Source of the DNA: Mucilaginibacter_A sp050955045
GTDB taxonomy: Bacteria; Bacteroidota; Bacteroidia; Sphingobacteriales; Sphingobacteriaceae
Assembly (NCBI GenBank): GCA_050955045.1
Contig: JBPBQV010000002.1
Span: 186,001 to 250,000 of the forward strand
DNA: 64,000 nucleotides
Direction: 5' to 3'
Below are positions 19,837-28,869 of the stretch, one piece after another (position 1 is the first letter of the stretch; each line of letters begins with the position of its first letter). Made by a program: the position numbers and the translations under genes. The notes beneath the pieces are model-generated. The model was not told where the DNA came from. It saw only the letters and a list, made by a program, of their open reading frames with translations, and did not search any database.

Positions 19837-20286
19837 ATGAAAAAAACGGTTAACTACAGGAAACTATTAGGCGTAACTACGGATGCAGATTTGCAGGAAT
19901 TAAGATCTATTTACAGAAATTTAATGAAAACCTGGCACCCGGATAAGTTTCAGGATAGCCATGAAGATAAACTGGCTGCCGAAGAAAAAAGTAAAGAAAT
20001 TATTGAAGCTTATCACTTTTTGGTGAGCATTGCGCCCGAAACCCGTAATCAAAGCCTGGCAGAATATACACTTACCACAAGTGCTTCCGCCATTGCTGAT
20101 TTTGAATATAAATCCCAAATTCTTACCGTAACTTTTTCGGATGGCAGCGTGTACGAATATTTTGATGTTCCAAAAGCAGTTTACACCAAACTGGTTAATG
20201 CTGATTCTCCGGGCAGATTTGCCAGAAGGCATATTTTTAACGCCTTTGTTTACAGAAGCACCAGCAAATTGGTAGCTACTGCTTAA
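19837..20286 (+). CDS. J-domain / KTSC-domain fusion protein
   Basis: 149 residues. The N-terminal J domain (about 5-65) keeps the HPD tripeptide (TWHPDKF), so it can stimulate an Hsp70 ATPase. The C-terminal KTSC domain (about 80-145; SASAIADFEYKSQILTVTFSDGSVYEYFDVP, then FARRHI) is the domain named after lysyl-tRNA synthetase C-terminal extensions; its function is unclear. Cytoplasmic. Likely targets DnaK to an unknown client. Its stop is 7 bases before a long inverted pair of the dispersed word that can terminate transcription. Confidence 0.85.
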   Translation: MKKTVNYRKLLGVTTDADLQELRSIYRNLMKTWHPDKFQDSHEDKLAAEEKSKEIIEAYHFLVSIAPETRNQSLAEYTLTTSASAIADFEYKSQILTVTFSDGSVYEYFDVPKAVYTKLVNADSPGRFARRHIFNAFVYRSTSKLVATA

Positions 20287-20293
20287 AAACAAG

Positions 20294-20351
20294 ATGCTTC
20301 TTTTATCGACAAAAAATCAGTATCAGGTTTTTTGCAAGATAAAAGAAGCAT
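20294..20351. terminator. Inverted pair of the dispersed word, likely bidirectional terminator
   Basis: ATGCTTCTTTTATC (20294-20307) and its exact reverse complement (20338-20351) form 14-base arms. Inside them CAAAAAA (20310-20316) and TTTTTTG (20328-20334) pair again, giving a long two-part hairpin. It stands exactly between two convergent genes, where a bidirectional terminator is needed. The function is inferred from position and structure. Confidence 0.6.
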
Positions 20352-20370
20352 TAGTTAAATGGTAGTTGCT

Positions 20371-21813
20371 TTAATTATCAACTGTTTTTTTATCCGAATA
20401 ACCAAATAAACAGCGTTCCTTTATCATTGTTGCTACTTCGGCAGGTACAAATTCTTCCCATCCTTCGGCACCTTGCTTAATCAGTTTTAAAATTCTGTCG
20501 GTTTGTATTTGCAGGTTGCTTTCGTTGTAATTACTAATATCTTCAATCTTATTATTGGCAACCAAGTATTCGTAAAGATCAATCAAATGTTTGGGCAACG
20601 AAAAATTTCGACAGTTCAGGATTACGCCATCGCGCAGCGTTGGATAAATAAACAGTTTTACTTTGCGACTAAACAACATAGCAAAAGACTCCAGAATGCC
20701 ACCATCCAAACTTCTGTAATGCTCCTCCGAAAAAATGTATTCCAGATTAGGATAGCCTAATACTACGCCAAGTTTCAGTTTGGTTATTTTTGACAGATAA
20801 GCAACCAGTTTATAGTATTCATGAAAATTGGAAATCATGACGGTTTGTCCAAGCGAACAAAGAATATCTACCCGATCAAGGAAATCTTTTTCATCTATTT
20901 CTGCTGTTGCATCTGCGTTTCTTTCTTTTAAAGATTGTAAAGTAAGTTCTGTTAGCACAACAACTTTGGTATTATCTACATCAGGCTCCTCCATAAACTG
21001 CTTTACGCCGGTATTAATCATGTCGATATGCACATTGATAACCGGCCGGAAACGCCCGCGCACCACCACAATATGTTTTTTGTAAAGCACTTCGGATGGT
21101 TGCAGGTTTTTGCCATCAGCACCAAACAAAGCTGCATCCGAAAAGCCATATTTGACCAAATGCAAACTCATCAAACGGTTATCAACTTTACTAAAACCAG
21201 GCCCTTCAAAACGGATCATATCTATCTGAATTCTGTCTTTAGCCAGATCATCCATCAAAGAAAGTAAGAAAACAGTTGGAGCTTCCGGATAAAAAAAGCA
21301 GGCATAAATTAGGTTTACGCCCAATATCCCAACGGCATGTTGCTGCATATTGGTATCATTATCCAGTAATTTTACGTGCAATACCACATCATGAAAATCG
21401 CCTTCCGGTTCCAGCTGAAACCGTACGCCCATCCAGCCGTGACCTTCATTTGTTTTATGATAATTTAGGGTAGAGAATGTACCGGAAAAAGCGAAAAAAG
21501 TAGTCGAATTGCCACGGGTTTCTGCCAGGCGTTCTATCAGCAACCCGTATTCGCGGTCAAGCATTGCAATTAAACGTTGCTCTGTAACATACCTTTTTAC
21601 CTGCTGCACACCATAAATTGCATCAGAAAAAACCATATCGTAAGCAGACATCGTTTTAGCTATGGTACCTGATGAAGCACCTGCCTTAAAAAAATTAGCT
21701 GCCACATCTTGTCCGGCACCTATTTCTGCAAACGTACCATAAACTTTCGGGGCAAGGTTAACGGCAAGTGCTTTTTGCTTTGTACCAATATTTTTATTGT
21801 GAATACTACTCAT
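20371..21813 (-). CDS. Conserved protein of unknown function
   Basis: 480 residues, no signal peptide, no clear membrane segment. The start (APKVYGTFAEIGAGQDVAANFFKAGASSGTIAKTMSAYDMVFSDAIYG) is one I recognise as shared by a widely conserved but uncharacterised family in Bacteroidota and other phyla; database names for it, such as adenylyltransferase or TonB receptor, seem to be misannotations. The middle (about 245-330) has VVVRGRFRPV and a following alpha/beta segment. No catalytic motif that I can name. Monocistronic. Confidence 0.7.
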   Translation of the reverse strand: MSSIHNKNIGTKQKALAVNLAPKVYGTFAEIGAGQDVAANFFKAGASSGTIAKTMSAYDMVFSDAIYGVQQVKRYVTEQRLIAMLDREYGLLIERLAETRGNSTTFFAFSGTFSTLNYHKTNEGHGWMGVRFQLEPEGDFHDVVLHVKLLDNDTNMQQHAVGILGVNLIYACFFYPEAPTVFLLSLMDDLAKDRIQIDMIRFEGPGFSKVDNRLMSLHLVKYGFSDAALFGADGKNLQPSEVLYKKHIVVVRGRFRPVINVHIDMINTGVKQFMEEPDVDNTKVVVLTELTLQSLKERNADATAEIDEKDFLDRVDILCSLGQTVMISNFHEYYKLVAYLSKITKLKLGVVLGYPNLEYIFSEEHYRSLDGGILESFAMLFSRKVKLFIYPTLRDGVILNCRNFSLPKHLIDLYEYLVANNKIEDISNYNESNLQIQTDRILKLIKQGAEGWEEFVPAEVATMIKERCLFGYSDKKTVDN

Positions 21814-22188
21814 AAACGCTATTGCTATTATTTACCGATTCCTTTTATTTTGGATTAAATAAATTATTTTTAAAAGTACACCTTTTAAAGAAAGCAGTAA
21901 ACTTTAAATAAGCAAAGAGCCAATTCAACAAAAATTTTACAACAATATTTCCAGAAAAGCTGTTCAAAGTTTTCTTTATACTTCCTTTATCGCCTAAAAT
22001 ATTGAAGCTTTACAATTCATTTTTTGATAAGCATTGATTACAAAAAACAAATTTGCAGGCATAAAAGAAGCAGGATGATTTTTTTAATAAATACAAAAGA
22101 TTTAAAGGTGTGGCAATCTTGATAAAACTTAACCTTGTTTATTTGCAGATTATAAGTTATAAAGAGCAACCCAAATACTTTTAAAAGC
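21814..22188. other. Intergenic gap upstream of the 480-residue protein
   Basis: AT-rich, with one dispersed word (22061-22073, last base G) preceded by AATTTGCAGGC. No ORF or RNA recognised. The promoter of the minus-strand gene is expected near 21840, but no clear element is seen. Confidence 0.35.
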
Positions 22189-22224
22189 AAAAAACCTTTT
22201 AGAAATCAATCTAAAAGGTTTTTT
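22189..22224. terminator. Terminator of tRNA-Val
   Basis: AAAAAACCTTTTAG (22189-22202), loop AAATCAAT, CTAAAAGGTTTTTT (22211-22224): perfect 14-base arms directly downstream of the minus-strand tRNA. Read on the minus strand the stem ends in a run of T. Confidence 0.75.
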
Positions 22225-22225
22225 T

Positions 22226-22303
22226 TGGTGGGAGATACTGGGTTCGAACCAGTGACCCTCTGCTTGTAAGGCAGATGCTCTGAACCAGCTGAGCTAATCT
22301 CCC
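22226..22303 (-). tRNA. tRNA-Val (anticodon TAC)
   Basis: Complete cloverleaf on the minus strand: acceptor GGGAGAT/ATCTCCC, D arm AGCTCAGCTGGTTCAGAGC, anticodon stem TCTGC/GCAGA around loop CTTACAA (anticodon TAC), T arm with GGTTCGAACC, discriminator A and an encoded CCA (22226-22228). Decodes GUA and probably all GUN codons read by a modified U34. Confidence 0.97.
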
Positions 22304-22366
22304 CTGCTGTTTGGGACTGCAAATATAGAAGCAGAATCTACTTCTGCAAAATATTTTTTTATTTTT

Positions 22367-23092
22367 TTATCCGAGCACTTCTTCTAGCACTTCATGCGAG
22401 TGAATTTGTCCGAAACCTTCAATATGCAGCGCATAATATTCAATCAGCCGATCCAGTAAAAAACGACGTATGTCATTTGGCAAGCGAATTTCCGGTAGTT
22501 CTTCAAAATTGCGCTGGATCAGCAAATTAAAATATTGTGTATAAGGCGGCGCCAGAAACAGGTTATGTTCCGGCCGTTTAGAAACAAACAAGCCATCTTT
22601 TAAATCAAAATAGGAAGCCGTAGAAGCTTCATTTCTTTCGGGATGAAAACCCAGGTAACGACTTAACTGCACTAAAAACAGCAGGTGAAAATTGGCCAAT
22701 CCCTGCTCCTGGTTGTCTAACCATTCGATGGAATAAAATATAAAGTTGAATAAGTTTTCGTCCGATTCATGTTGCCGAACAGCCTTGTAAATCATTTCAT
22801 TCAAAAAAATAACCAACGAGCTTTTTACAATATCATAAGGAATTGTTTTTAAAACCGGAACGTTTTTAAGCTCTGTTACCCGTTGAATGTTGCCGTTCGG
22901 TTTATGATAAACGACCATTTCCAGCAAGTGCAACGGTTGCAGCATGTTCCGGCTGATTTTTGCACGTGGCTTTTTTACGCCGTTGATTAAGTACGATTGC
23001 AGCCCGAATTTCTCTGTAAAAACCTGTACAATCACACTGCTTTCGCTGTAATCTGTAGTTTTGAAAACGATGCCGCGGGTTTTGTGTAACAT
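22367..23092 (-). CDS. recO: DNA repair and recombination protein RecO
   Basis: 241 residues. N-terminal OB fold (LHKTRGIVFKTTDYSESSVIVQVFTEKFGLQSYLINGVKKP, about 1-80) and a helical C-terminal domain. RecO loads RecA onto SSB-coated gaps with RecR. The central zinc-finger cysteines found in some family members are absent, as is usual in Bacteroidota. Divergent from ileS. Confidence 0.95.
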   Translation of the reverse strand: MLHKTRGIVFKTTDYSESSVIVQVFTEKFGLQSYLINGVKKPRAKISRNMLQPLHLLEMVVYHKPNGNIQRVTELKNVPVLKTIPYDIVKSSLVIFLNEMIYKAVRQHESDENLFNFIFYSIEWLDNQEQGLANFHLLFLVQLSRYLGFHPERNEASTASYFDLKDGLFVSKRPEHNLFLAPPYTQYFNLLIQRNFEELPEIRLPNDIRRFLLDRLIEYYALHIEGFGQIHSHEVLEEVLG

Positions 23093-23134
23093 CCGTCTAA
23101 ACTAAAACAATCTTCCTGATCCGAAGAAACAAGA

Positions 23135-23196
23135 ATGCTTCTTTTATCGGCAAAAAATCTGAAATGATGCTGTTTTTATACCGATAAAAACAGTAT
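23135..23196. repeat. Dispersed words: one standard copy and a sister-form hairpin
   Basis: ATGCTTCTTTTAT (23135-23147), then ATGCTGTTTTTAT (23167-23179) and ATAAAAACAGTAT (23184-23196), the last two forming a hairpin with a 4-base loop. They lie in the divergent recO-ileS gap, so termination is an unlikely role here. Confidence 0.6.
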
Positions 23197-23258
23197 TGCT
23201 GTATAAATATTCACAATTTGTTTTTGTATACAGCGATCAAAATTTCAGCTTAAAACCT

Positions 23259-23266
23259 TATTTTTG
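23259..23266 (+). promoter_or_regulatory. -7 promoter element of ileS (TATTTTTG)
   Basis: TATTTTTG fits TAnnTTTG and lies 30 bases before the ileS start. The -33 region (AAAATTT) is a poor match, so the call is tentative. Confidence 0.4.
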
Positions 23267-23295
23267 CACCTCTTAAAATTGAAGTAAACGTATTG

Positions 23296-26200
23296 ATGTA
23301 CAAGGAATATAAGCAGCTTAACCTGCCGGAACTCGGCAACGAAATTCTGGAGTTTTGGAAGCAAAATCACATTTTCGAGAAAAGTATCAGCAGCCGACCC
23401 GCAGATAAACCTTACACTTTTTACGAAGGTCCGCCATCTGCCAACGGAATGCCGGGCATTCACCACGTGATGGCGCGCTCCATCAAAGATATTTTTTGCC
23501 GGTATAAAACGCTGAAAGGTTTCCAGGTGAAACGCAAAGGCGGATGGGACACGCATGGTTTGCCGATTGAATTAGCTGTAGAAAAAGCTTTAGGAATTAC
23601 TAAAGATGACATCGGCAAAAAAATCTCGATTGAAGATTACAATGCTGAATGTCGCCGCGAAGTATTAAAATACACAGATGTTTGGAACGACCTGACCGAA
23701 AAAATGGGTTATTGGGTTGATCTAGCAGATCCATACATCACCTACAAAAACGAATACATTGAAACCCTTTGGTGGATTTTAAAGGAGTTTCACAAAAAAG
23801 ATTTACTCTACAAAGGTTATACAGTTCAGCCGTATTCGCCGGCTGCCGGAACGGGTTTAAGTTCGCATGAACTGAACCAGCCGGGCTGTTACCGCAACGT
23901 AAAAGACACTTCGATTACGGCAGAATTTCATCTGATCAACAATCAAATCCATCCATTAATTCCGGTTTTGTTTGAGGAAGAAACGGAAGATACCACGATT
24001 TTAGCATGGACGACCACGCCCTGGACTTTGCCGTCCAATTGCGCTTTGGCGGTTGGCGATAAAATTGATTATGTAAAAATCCGCACCTTCAATCCTTACA
24101 CTTATGCGCCGGTTAGCGTGGTTGTGGCGAAGGATTTGATCAACCAATATTTTAAAAAAGAAAGCGAGAATGCTTCTTTTACCGACTATAATTCGGGAGA
24201 TAAAATCATTCCATGGGAAATTGCTGCCGAATTTAAAGGCGCAGAATTGGTTGGTTTGCGCTATCACCAATTAATGCCTTATGTTACTAACGAAGAGTTG
24301 GAGCAAAATGCTTTCCGTGTAATTTCCGGAGATTTTGTAACCACTGATGATGGAACTGGAATTGTCCACACCGCCTCTATTTTTGGTGCAGACGATTTTC
24401 GGGTGGCGCGTGCAAACGGCGTTCCTTCGGTTTTAGTGAAAGATGAAAACGGCAAAGACGTTCCGTTGGTTAACAAACAAGGAAAGTTTGTCGCAGAAGT
24501 AACTGATTTTGCAGGCAAGTTTGTAAAAGAAGAATATTACAGCGATACCGAACGCGCTGATCCTGATTTTAAAGTGACAGACGTATTGATCGCCATCAAA
24601 TTAAAAGAAGACAACAAAGCGTTCGACGTTAAAAAATACGAACACAGTTATCCGCATTGCTGGCGTACCGATAAACCGATTTTATATTATCCATTGGATA
24701 GCTGGTTTATCAAAACTACGGCCGTAAAAGACCGAATGGTGGAACTGAATAAAACCATCAACTGGAAACCGGAATCAACCGGAACTGGACGTTTTGGTAA
24801 CTGGCTGGAAAATCTGGTGGATTGGAACCTTTCCCGTTCCCGTTATTGGGGAACGCCGCTGCCAATTTGGAGACGAGATTATACTTTTGAATTTGAAAAA
24901 GACGAGATATGTATTGGGAGTATTGAAGAGTTAAAAAAGATTGGTTTATATTTTTATTTTGATGAAGCAAAATCTTTTTTTGAAACTCAATCAATCGAAA
25001 ATATCCTTAATTTTCTTGAAATTGAACAAGACGGAAATTTTTCAGAATTTGATCAATATAAACTTGTAAAGGACATTAAACTTTTAATTTCAAAAGGAAT
25101 ATTAGATTTAAAAAGCCTAATACAAACTTGCCCTAACAGAGATTTATTAGTTAAAAAATTCTCAACTACAATTGAAGAGTTTTTTACTAATAAAAACTTA
25201 GAGTTTGATCTTCATAGACCTTATGTTGATAACATGATTTTGTTAGAAACACATAAGGATAAAACACATTATTTTTACCGTGAACCGGATTTGATTGACG
25301 TTTGGTTTGATTCCGGCGCGATGCCTTACGCACAGCATCATTTCCCATTTGAGAATAAAGAAGCTTTTGCAACCTCTTTTCCAGCAGATTTTATTGCAGA
25401 AGGCGTTGACCAAACGCGTGGCTGGTTTTTTACGCTGCACGCCATTGCTGTGATGCTGATGGATTCTGTAGCTTATAAAAACGTGATTTCCAACGGTTTG
25501 GTGCTGGATAAAAACGGCAACAAAATGAGCAAGCGTTTGGGCAACGGAGTTGATCCGTTTAAAACGTTGGATCAATACGGCGCGGATGCTACACGCTGGT
25601 ACATGATCAGTAACGCTTCGCCTTGGGATAATTTGAAATTCAATCTGGAAGGTTTGGATGAAGTGCGCCGCAAGTTTTTTGGTACACTTTACAACACGTA
25701 TTCATTTTTTGCTTTATACGCCAACATCGATAATTTCAGTTACCAGGAAGCGGATATCGAACTGCAAAACCGGCCGGAAATTGATCGCTGGATTTTATCT
25801 TTATTAAATACTTTAAGTGCCGAAGTGGACGGTTTTTATGCTGATTTTGAGCCGACAAAAGCAGCACGTGCCATTCAGGATTTTGTGGATGCACATTTAA
25901 GCAACTGGTACGTTCGCCTTAGTCGCCGCCGTTTTTGGAAAGGCGATTACAGCGCAGATAAATTGTCGGCTTATCAAACTTTGTACACTTGTTTGGTTAC
26001 GATTTCTAAATTAATGTCGCCAATTGCGCCATTTTTTGCAGAGCGTTTGTTTTGCGATTTGAATAATATCACCCAGAAAGAAACTGTAGAATCGGTGCAT
26101 CTGGCAGATTTTCCGGCTTATCATCCTGATTTGGTAGATAAGGAGCTGGAAGAGCGGATGCAATTGGCGCAAGATATTTCGTCATTAACGCTTTCGTTAC

Positions 26201-26880
26201 GTAAAAAAGTCAGTATCAATGTTCGTCAGCCTTTAGCAAAAATTTTACTGCCGATTTTGAATCCGCATTTCCAGCTTCAGGTTGAGCAGGTAAAAGATTT
26301 AATCCTGTCGGAAACCAACATCAAAAATATCGAGTACATTATAGATGATGCTTCTTTTATCAGCAAAAAAATTAAACCAAATTTTAAAGCTTTGGGCAAA
26401 AAAGTGGGGAAAGATATGAAACTGGTTGCAGAAGCAATTGCCCGATTTAACCCGGAAGAAATAATTGAACTGGAGCAAAACGGACAGATTTTGATACCTG
26501 AAACCTCACACTTCATTGCGCTGTCTGATGTAGAAATTACTGCTGAAGATGTTCCGGGATGGCAGGTTGCTACGTTAGGAAAATTAACCGTAGCGTTGGA
26601 TGTAGCTATAAATGAAGAACTTAAACAGGAAGGGATTTCACGCGAATTGATAAACCGTATTCAGAATTTACGCAAAAGCAAAGGCTTGGAAGTTACCGAC
26701 CGTATCCGTGTACGCTTGCAGGATAAACCTCTTGTAACACAGGCGGTAAGAAATAATTTATCCTATATTTGCGCCGAAATTTTGGCAGATAATTTGGCAT
26801 TAGATACACAGTTACATGAAGGTGAAAAAGTAACGATAAACGACGAAGATTTACTGATTGAAATAACTAAAGCAGAATGA
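23296..26880 (+). CDS. ileS: Isoleucyl-tRNA synthetase
   Basis: About 1194 residues; charges tRNA-Ile. Class I signature region GPPSANGMPGIHHVMARS near residue 50, editing domain about 200-400, KMSKR in NKMSKRLGNG near 743, and the anticodon-binding C-terminal part. I take the ATG at 23296 instead of the TTG three bases before. Residues about 531-660 (24885-25275) are far richer in A/T and in Phe, Leu, Lys and Ile than the rest, and the protein is longer than I expect for relatives (about 1130-1150), so this stretch looks like an insertion or a recombined block just before HRPYVDN and DVWFDSGAMPYA. The dispersed word occurs twice (24170, 26348), both read Ala-Ser-Phe. Stop overlaps the next ATG (ATGA). 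Confidence 0.96.
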   Translation: MYKEYKQLNLPELGNEILEFWKQNHIFEKSISSRPADKPYTFYEGPPSANGMPGIHHVMARSIKDIFCRYKTLKGFQVKRKGGWDTHGLPIELAVEKALGITKDDIGKKISIEDYNAECRREVLKYTDVWNDLTEKMGYWVDLADPYITYKNEYIETLWWILKEFHKKDLLYKGYTVQPYSPAAGTGLSSHELNQPGCYRNVKDTSITAEFHLINNQIHPLIPVLFEEETEDTTILAWTTTPWTLPSNCALAVGDKIDYVKIRTFNPYTYAPVSVVVAKDLINQYFKKESENASFTDYNSGDKIIPWEIAAEFKGAELVGLRYHQLMPYVTNEELEQNAFRVISGDFVTTDDGTGIVHTASIFGADDFRVARANGVPSVLVKDENGKDVPLVNKQGKFVAEVTDFAGKFVKEEYYSDTERADPDFKVTDVLIAIKLKEDNKAFDVKKYEHSYPHCWRTDKPILYYPLDSWFIKTTAVKDRMVELNKTINWKPESTGTGRFGNWLENLVDWNLSRSRYWGTPLPIWRRDYTFEFEKDEICIGSIEELKKIGLYFYFDEAKSFFETQSIENILNFLEIEQDGNFSEFDQYKLVKDIKLLISKGILDLKSLIQTCPNRDLLVKKFSTTIEEFFTNKNLEFDLHRPYVDNMILLETHKDKTHYFYREPDLIDVWFDSGAMPYAQHHFPFENKEAFATSFPADFIAEGVDQTRGWFFTLHAIAVMLMDSVAYKNVISNGLVLDKNGNKMSKRLGNGVDPFKTLDQYGADATRWYMISNASPWDNLKFNLEGLDEVRRKFFGTLYNTYSFFALYANIDNFSYQEADIELQNRPEIDRWILSLLNTLSAEVDGFYADFEPTKAARAIQDFVDAHLSNWYVRLSRRRFWKGDYSADKLSAYQTLYTCLVTISKLMSPIAPFFAERLFCDLNNITQKETVESVHLADFPAYHPDLVDKELEERMQLAQDISSLTLSLRKKVSINVRQPLAKILLPILNPHFQLQVEQVKDLILSETNIKNIEYIIDDASFISKKIKPNFKALGKKVGKDMKLVAEAIARFNPEEIIELEQNGQILIPETSHFIALSDVEITAEDVPGWQVATLGKLTVALDVAINEELKQEGISRELINRIQNLRKSKGLEVTDRIRVRLQDKPLVTQAVRNNLSYICAEILADNLALDTQLHEGEKVTINDEDLLIEITKAE

Positions 26881-27263
26881 ACGAACAAAAAGAAAAAAAC
26901 AGGTATGCTGATGCTGAATTAAAAGAATTTAAAGACTTAATTTTAGATAAACTTCGCGCAGCAAAACAAGAATTAAATGCGCTTACTTCTTCTTTAAGCA
27001 GTCCAAATTCTAATGGAACTGACGATACTTCGGGTACTTATAAAACATTGGAAGATGGATCGGCAACGCTGGAAAAAGAACAGATTAATCAATTGGCTGC
27101 CCGCCAGAAAAAATTTATTGAGCAACTGGAAGCTGCTTTAGGTCGGATTGAAAACCGCACTTATGGCTTATGCCGCGAAACCGGAAAACTGATTCCGAAA
27201 GAACGTTTACGCGCCGTACCGCATACTACGTTGAGCATGGAAGCCAAAATGAAACAGCACTAA
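26877..27263 (+). CDS. TraR/DksA family protein
   Basis: 128 residues: an acidic/lysine-rich N-terminal coiled coil (about 10-45 and 60-95) and the C-terminal TraR/DksA segment YGLCRETGKLIPKERLRAVPHTTLSMEAK. Only one cysteine is present, so no four-cysteine zinc site; this is the normal Bacteroidota form. Likely binds RNA polymerase through its secondary channel. It overlaps ileS by 4 bases and touches lspA, so the three genes form an operon. Confidence 0.88.
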   Translation: MNEQKEKNRYADAELKEFKDLILDKLRAAKQELNALTSSLSSPNSNGTDDTSGTYKTLEDGSATLEKEQINQLAARQKKFIEQLEAALGRIENRTYGLCRETGKLIPKERLRAVPHTTLSMEAKMKQH

Positions 27264-27869
27264 ATGAAAGCCACTTATACCAAACCTTTTTTAATTGCTA
27301 CTTTTATTGTACTGGCCGACCAGATACTAAAAACCTGGGTACGCACAAACATGTATATCGGCGAAGAAATTAAGCTGCTGGGCAACCGCGGCTTTTTGCA
27401 TTATACCGAAAATAACGGAATGGCTTTTGGCTGGGAACTGGGTGGCGAAGCAGGCAAATATGCTTTAACCTTGTTCCGCATTTTGGCCGTTTCGGGTATT
27501 GCTTATGGTTTGGTTTATTTAATTCAGCATAAATTCCATCGTGGTTTAATTATCAATATTGCGTTGATTTTTGCAGGCGCACTGGGCAATATTATTGATT
27601 CTACTTTTTACGGCATAATGTATCAAAAGGCACCTTTACTGCAAGGCCGTGTGGTTGATATGTTTTATTTCCCATTATTAAGCGGCGTTTTCCCTTCCTG
27701 GGTTCCGGTTTGGGGCGGAGAAGAATACATCTTTTTCAGGCCGGTTTTTAATATTGCTGATGCCGCCATTTCTATCGGCGTGGTACTGATTTTACTCAAC
27801 CAAAAGAAGTATTTTAAAGAAGATATTAAAGAAGAACCACAGCCTAATAGTGAGATTGTGGAAGAATGA
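27264..27869 (+). CDS. lspA: Lipoprotein signal peptidase (signal peptidase II)
   Basis: 201 residues, four membrane helices. The two catalytic aspartates are in GNIIDS (about residue 112) and FNIADAAISIG (about 167); the conserved asparagine region NNGMAFGW is present. It cleaves lipoprotein precursors such as SusD and SusE at the lipid-bearing cysteine. Its ATG follows the TAA of the TraR/DksA gene without a gap. Confidence 0.96.
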   Translation: MKATYTKPFLIATFIVLADQILKTWVRTNMYIGEEIKLLGNRGFLHYTENNGMAFGWELGGEAGKYALTLFRILAVSGIAYGLVYLIQHKFHRGLIINIALIFAGALGNIIDSTFYGIMYQKAPLLQGRVVDMFYFPLLSGVFPSWVPVWGGEEYIFFRPVFNIADAAISIGVVLILLNQKKYFKEDIKEEPQPNSEIVEE

Positions 27870-27900
27870 ATGGAAATCTGATGATTTTTGAAATAACAAA

Positions 27901-27939
27901 AACAAGAAAGCCCGAAAAATTCCGGGCTTTCTTGTTTTT
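27901..27939 (+). terminator. Rho-independent terminator of the ileS-lspA operon
   Basis: AACAAGAAAGCCCG (27901-27914), loop AAAAATTC, CGGGCTTTCTTGTT (27923-27936) with TTT after: perfect 14-base arms 32 bases after the lspA stop. Confidence 0.85.
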
Positions 27940-28107
27940 AAGAAGTTAGATACCTATTGTTTTTATAGGCATAAAAACAGCAAACAAATTAAAATTCTTA
28001 TTTTTTCTATCTGATAAAGAACAGATTAAATTTTATATGGCTAAAAACAGCATTTTGAATGCGACCTATGCGTATAACATTCGTCTATCCAATAAAAATA
28101 CAACCTT

Positions 28108-28794
28108 ATGAAAAAGCTTTCAACTTTAATATTGTTAACATTTTTATCTGCCATCACTTTTGCGCAAAGCGTTGATCTCCGCAGAAAAATTACAGTTACC
28201 GGCAACGCCGAAACAGAAGTAACACCTGATATTATCTACTTCAGTATTTCCCTGAAAGAATATCTGAACGGAAAAACTAAAGTAAATATTTCTATGCTGG
28301 AAAATCAGCTGCAAAAAGCGGTAAATGCTGCTGGAATTGCCAAGGCTGATTTTACCATCATTAATTTATCATCTTACAATTACGTTCCGGAAAAAAAGAA
28401 AAATGCTGATTTTCTGGCTGCCAAACTGTATCGTTTAAAACTGCATGATCTCAACAAAATTAACCTGATTTTGGATGCAGTTGATGATAAAGGCATCCAG
28501 TCAACCGGAATTGACAATTATGATTATTCTGGAATTGAAACTTTGAAAAGCGAACTGAAATTGAAAGCTTTAAAAGCAGCTCAAACTAAAGCCAACTTTC
28601 TATTAAGCGGCATTGGCGAAAAATTAGGCGGCGCGATTGACATTCAGGAAATAAACAATGAACCAATGCAGCAACCTGTTTTCCGCAGCATGATGATGAA
28701 AACAGCAGCGGTTGATGCAGCAGAATCTGATATTGATTTCAAAAAGATTAAACTGAATTACCAGATTCAGGCGGTTTTTGAGATTGTGAAATAA
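28108..28794 (+). CDS. SIMPL-domain (DUF541) exported protein
   Basis: 228 residues with a signal peptide (to TFAQS) and one SIMPL domain (about 25-225; ITVTGNAETEVTPDIIYFSISLKE and a repeat of alpha/beta elements). Periplasmic or outer-membrane attached; members include oxidative-stress proteins and BP26, role here unknown. Two sister-form words (27971, 28041) stand in its upstream gap. Confidence 0.85.
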   Translation: MKKLSTLILLTFLSAITFAQSVDLRRKITVTGNAETEVTPDIIYFSISLKEYLNGKTKVNISMLENQLQKAVNAAGIAKADFTIINLSSYNYVPEKKKNADFLAAKLYRLKLHDLNKINLILDAVDDKGIQSTGIDNYDYSGIETLKSELKLKALKAAQTKANFLLSGIGEKLGGAIDIQEINNEPMQQPVFRSMMMKTAAVDAAESDIDFKKIKLNYQIQAVFEIVK

Positions 28795-28869
28795 AGGCAG
28801 CAACAGTTAATTACCAAGTTTTGGGGAACCGGATTTACATAAAAGTTCAGCGTTAATAACCGAAACCAA

